Shown here one piece after another: positions 61,701 to 64,000 of a stretch of 64,000 nucleotides of DNA (position 1 is the first letter of the stretch; the number at the start of each line of letters is the position of its first letter). Below the pieces are notes generated by a model. The model saw only the letters and a program-made list of their open reading frames with translations, was not told the DNA's origin and ran no database searches. The stretch is from Otatea glauca. Its lineage: Eukaryota; Streptophyta; Magnoliopsida; Poales; Poaceae. The position numbers and the translations under genes are program-made. The stretch is from assembly GCA_036346275.1 (NCBI GenBank), contig CM070728.1:20732723-20796722 (forward strand). Direction: 5' to 3'.

Positions 61701-62154
61701 ACAGAAATGCTCGAGTAGAGCCTATATTCTGTTCTAGATGAACTAGTAGTGGCAACATGACTTGTATCCCACAATGCCACAACATTCTCCATTTCTCCAG
61801 TCCACAAACAAAACCCTTTATATAACTAAATCGTGTGCTTTCCAAGTTAAAATGATGGATTCAAGACCTTGGAACTTGTAATGGATCACTAATTCGAATC
61901 CGTGCAAGTTGTTGATCGCAACTTCTTTCTGTTTTAGTATTATCATATCGACCAATCAAACATGTAAGTTAATCCATTTGTATTAGTAAGACATGTCAAG
62001 AAAGCTCGGCATTCAGAGACTGCAGAAAATTTCCTGTCAGTAACAATGACAAGCTTACCTTCAAGATTTTGACAGGATAAGCATTTGACCGCAAGGCCCG
62101 TAGAATCCTTTCACCAACATAGAGCACCAACGGGACAGAAATGTACATCCATGT
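58722..62154 (-). CDS. RBOH: RBOH second copy, exons 7-14 only (rest beyond window)
   Basis: Exons at 62059-62154, 60289-60404, 60028-60198, 59783-59942, 59506-59691, 59228-59356, 58960-59038 and 58722-58831, each exactly 35,869 bp from its counterpart and coding the same residues: the FAD-binding (HPFSITS), NADPH-binding (GLGIGATP) and C-terminal HFHKEYF parts. All splice sites are intact. Exons 1-6 would lie to the right of the window if the duplication continues, so it is not known whether this copy is complete. The perfect exon identity fits either an allelic duplicate in the assembly or a very recent gene duplication. Confidence 0.85.
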
Positions 62155-64000
62155 CTGAAATCACCAAGAGATCACATGTTATCGTGTTGCAGCGCGCCTA
62201 AACTCCACACTGGGGGAACACAATGTTGCTGTTTTCATATGATATTGTTTGAGAAGAAATTTCCACATGGCATTGTTCCAAAGGAGATAAGACAGACAAT
62301 ATGCACTAAAACAACAAATCAAACCACTCGGCTTGGCAGCTGTCAGATTCTTTGGTGCTTCTAGAATGCGCAACAGGGACATAAATCGTTTTATCCCCAT
62401 GAATATAATAGAGAATTTTAGCTTAATAAACATGTAGGCTTGTCCTGTTGTGCAGGATAGCACCACCTACCAAGTACATCCAGGAGATCGGAGTACTTTC
62501 TGACATCTGAGGCTTCTGTATTGAGCAAATGGAATTTATTTATCTACAGTAAAATCCTACATGTTTACCAAACTGGCCTAACTGGCAATTGACTTGTAAC
62601 TAGTAAAAGGGTTCTAAACAGCCTTCCCAATGGAAAACTGCATTTCTTGAGCAGAACACATTATGACATCACGGTTCGACTTGCGCCGACGCCAATGCAT
62701 CTGCCAGGTGCCAGCCCGACCCCACAGAATCTATGGCTCCGAGCAATTTCGCCTATGAAAAAAGCAATTGCAAATCGCAAAATGATTCAGAAAAAAACGC
62801 CCATTCCTCTAGAACGCAAGGTGGTCCTATCCCACGTAGCCGCACAAAAACTCCCCGCTGCATAACGCCCAACAGAAAAGCAGTGAAACTCCGTGCCACG
62901 CACTCCGATGATGAATTACATGTGAAGTTTCATTGTCACACGATACAAGTTTTTCTTTCTTTCTTTCCATCTCTGCTCCTCTTTTGCCTTTCACTAGCTA
63001 GACAGGCTCTTTAATCCGATCCGATCCCTAGATGCCATTGCCACCACCTCCAATGATCCCTTTACAACCAAGGCCCCTTGGCCCTGGGCGGCACGGCAAT
63101 AATTGTACGTCTCGCAACCGCACCACATGTGACATGGGATGTTAAGCATTTCACCTCGCATTTCTTAAGTGCGGGTCACTGGTCACACACACACACAGCC
63201 ATTACTAGAGAAAGGAAGGTAACAAGGGAAAACAACACTACTAGGAGTACTACTTAATGTAGAGTTTGGTGAGATGGTAATGGGCACCAAGCCAGCCAAC
63301 CAAAATTAGTGGCATAAGTAAGCGTGGAAAAAGTCTTAAGCCATCCGTCCACATGCCCACATGCATGTCGAAGCAGCCAGAGCCATGGAGGTGACGAGTT
63401 CGTGGCAAATGCGGACGGGGAAGAAAGCAACACCGGCCGGCCGGTCGGTCGGTCGGTCCGTCACGTCGCGGCCGGGGCAGTAGGTGAGCGGGAATATACT
63501 AATCTCGGGGGCCATGTGATCTGGGGTCAAAGCTAATGGCGACTTTGACAATGTGGTACTCCAAACGGGAAGAAAGGAAGGAAAGGTAGCAAGCAGTATA
63601 GTATACTAGTAACAAACGAACAGGAGAAGTCTCCTGCACATTTCATCATTGTAAGCTTAAAGGCTAAGGCAAAGCTCATCGCTTGCAGATTTGGGGTGTC
63701 GCCTGGTCGATCATTATGTGATGTAGTGGTAAAATCATTCTAAATTTGTAGTCCCCCCTCGTGTAAAGTGGGGTAAAGCTGGTAGGCTTCAGCCTTAGGA
63801 TGGCTGATGTTCATTCAGGGATGGATGGGGATTTGTTTTGTGCGGTACTGCTACCGGTGCTCCATTCTGTAAAGCAAGAAGAGGCGTTTACGCCCATTCA
63901 TGCCATTAACAGATCCACTCTATATTGATGATTAGTCTTAGCGATGCCCACCTATTTCAACACCCAAATCCAAATGAAGAACGCCCTGTAAAGTGATCAC
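62155..64000 (-). other. RBOH intron 6, copy B, running off the window
   Basis: Matches 26,286-28,125. One substitution (62,490 G against 26,620 A) and at least five extra homopolymer bases relative to copy A between 63,080 and 63,560. No gene seen. Confidence 0.6.

Larger units (their letters stand above)
38732..64000 (+). repeat. Large direct duplication, copy B (continues past window)
   Basis: Begins immediately after the N gap and is still matching copy A at the last base. In unique DNA I found a few substitutions and otherwise mostly homopolymer-length differences. In the Gypsy portion small indels are very frequent. No boundary of the duplication is visible: the left is masked by the gap and the right lies outside the window. 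Confidence 0.95.

Noticed and set aside
1..64000. A novel defence or biosynthetic gene system
   Set aside because: The window holds only RBOH, one small unknown gene and transposons; nothing supports an operon, array or gene cluster.

Overview
The window is plant nuclear DNA, almost certainly from a grass. Three things point to this: GT-AG spliced genes with a GC-rich 5' end and AT-rich 3' introns, a respiratory burst oxidase (RBOH) gene, and grass-type transposons (a large Tat-lineage Ty3/Gypsy element, Ty1/Copia, hAT-like, Stowaway-like and SINE copies). I could not settle species or chromosome; Oryza or a close relative is a guess. No tRNA, rRNA or CRISPR feature was found.

Layout. 1-331 is a short flank with a possible Helitron 5' end. 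332-15,029 is a complete but heavily frameshifted Gypsy element: LTR, gag, PR, RT, RNase H, IN, a long non-pol 3' region with a 53-bp minisatellite, LTR. 15,030-16,250 is flank with a possible Helitron 3' end near 15,878. 16,363-17,022 is an intact single-exon gene for a small membrane-anchored protein of unknown function. 17,023-22,850 is intergenic DNA with a SINE, a hAT-like element with a perfect 8-bp target duplication, and two MITEs. 22,853-32,466 is a 14-exon RBOH (NADPH oxidase) gene on the minus strand, whose start codon is damaged in this sequence. 32,467-34,004 is its upstream region. 34,005-38,631 is a rearranged Copia element, cut by a gap of exactly 100 N (38,632-38,731).

The gap matters most. 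Everything to its right (38,732-64,000) repeats 2,837-28,125 in the same order and orientation, about 35.87-35.9 kb further on: the 3' part of the Gypsy element, the small membrane gene, SINE, hAT element, MITEs and RBOH exons 7-14. Unique parts of the two copies are almost identical: a few substitutions, and otherwise mostly single-base homopolymer differences, over about 13 kb. The Gypsy copies instead differ by very many small deletions, although their 19-monomer minisatellites share the same order and the same variant monomer. This looks like one locus represented twice (uncollapsed haplotypes or overlapping contigs placed in tandem across a scaffold gap), with uncorrected read errors in high-copy repeats. 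A very recent true tandem duplication of an RBOH locus is the alternative. Gene content as visible: one complete RBOH gene plus the 3' half of a second, and one intact plus one frameshifted copy of the small membrane-protein gene.
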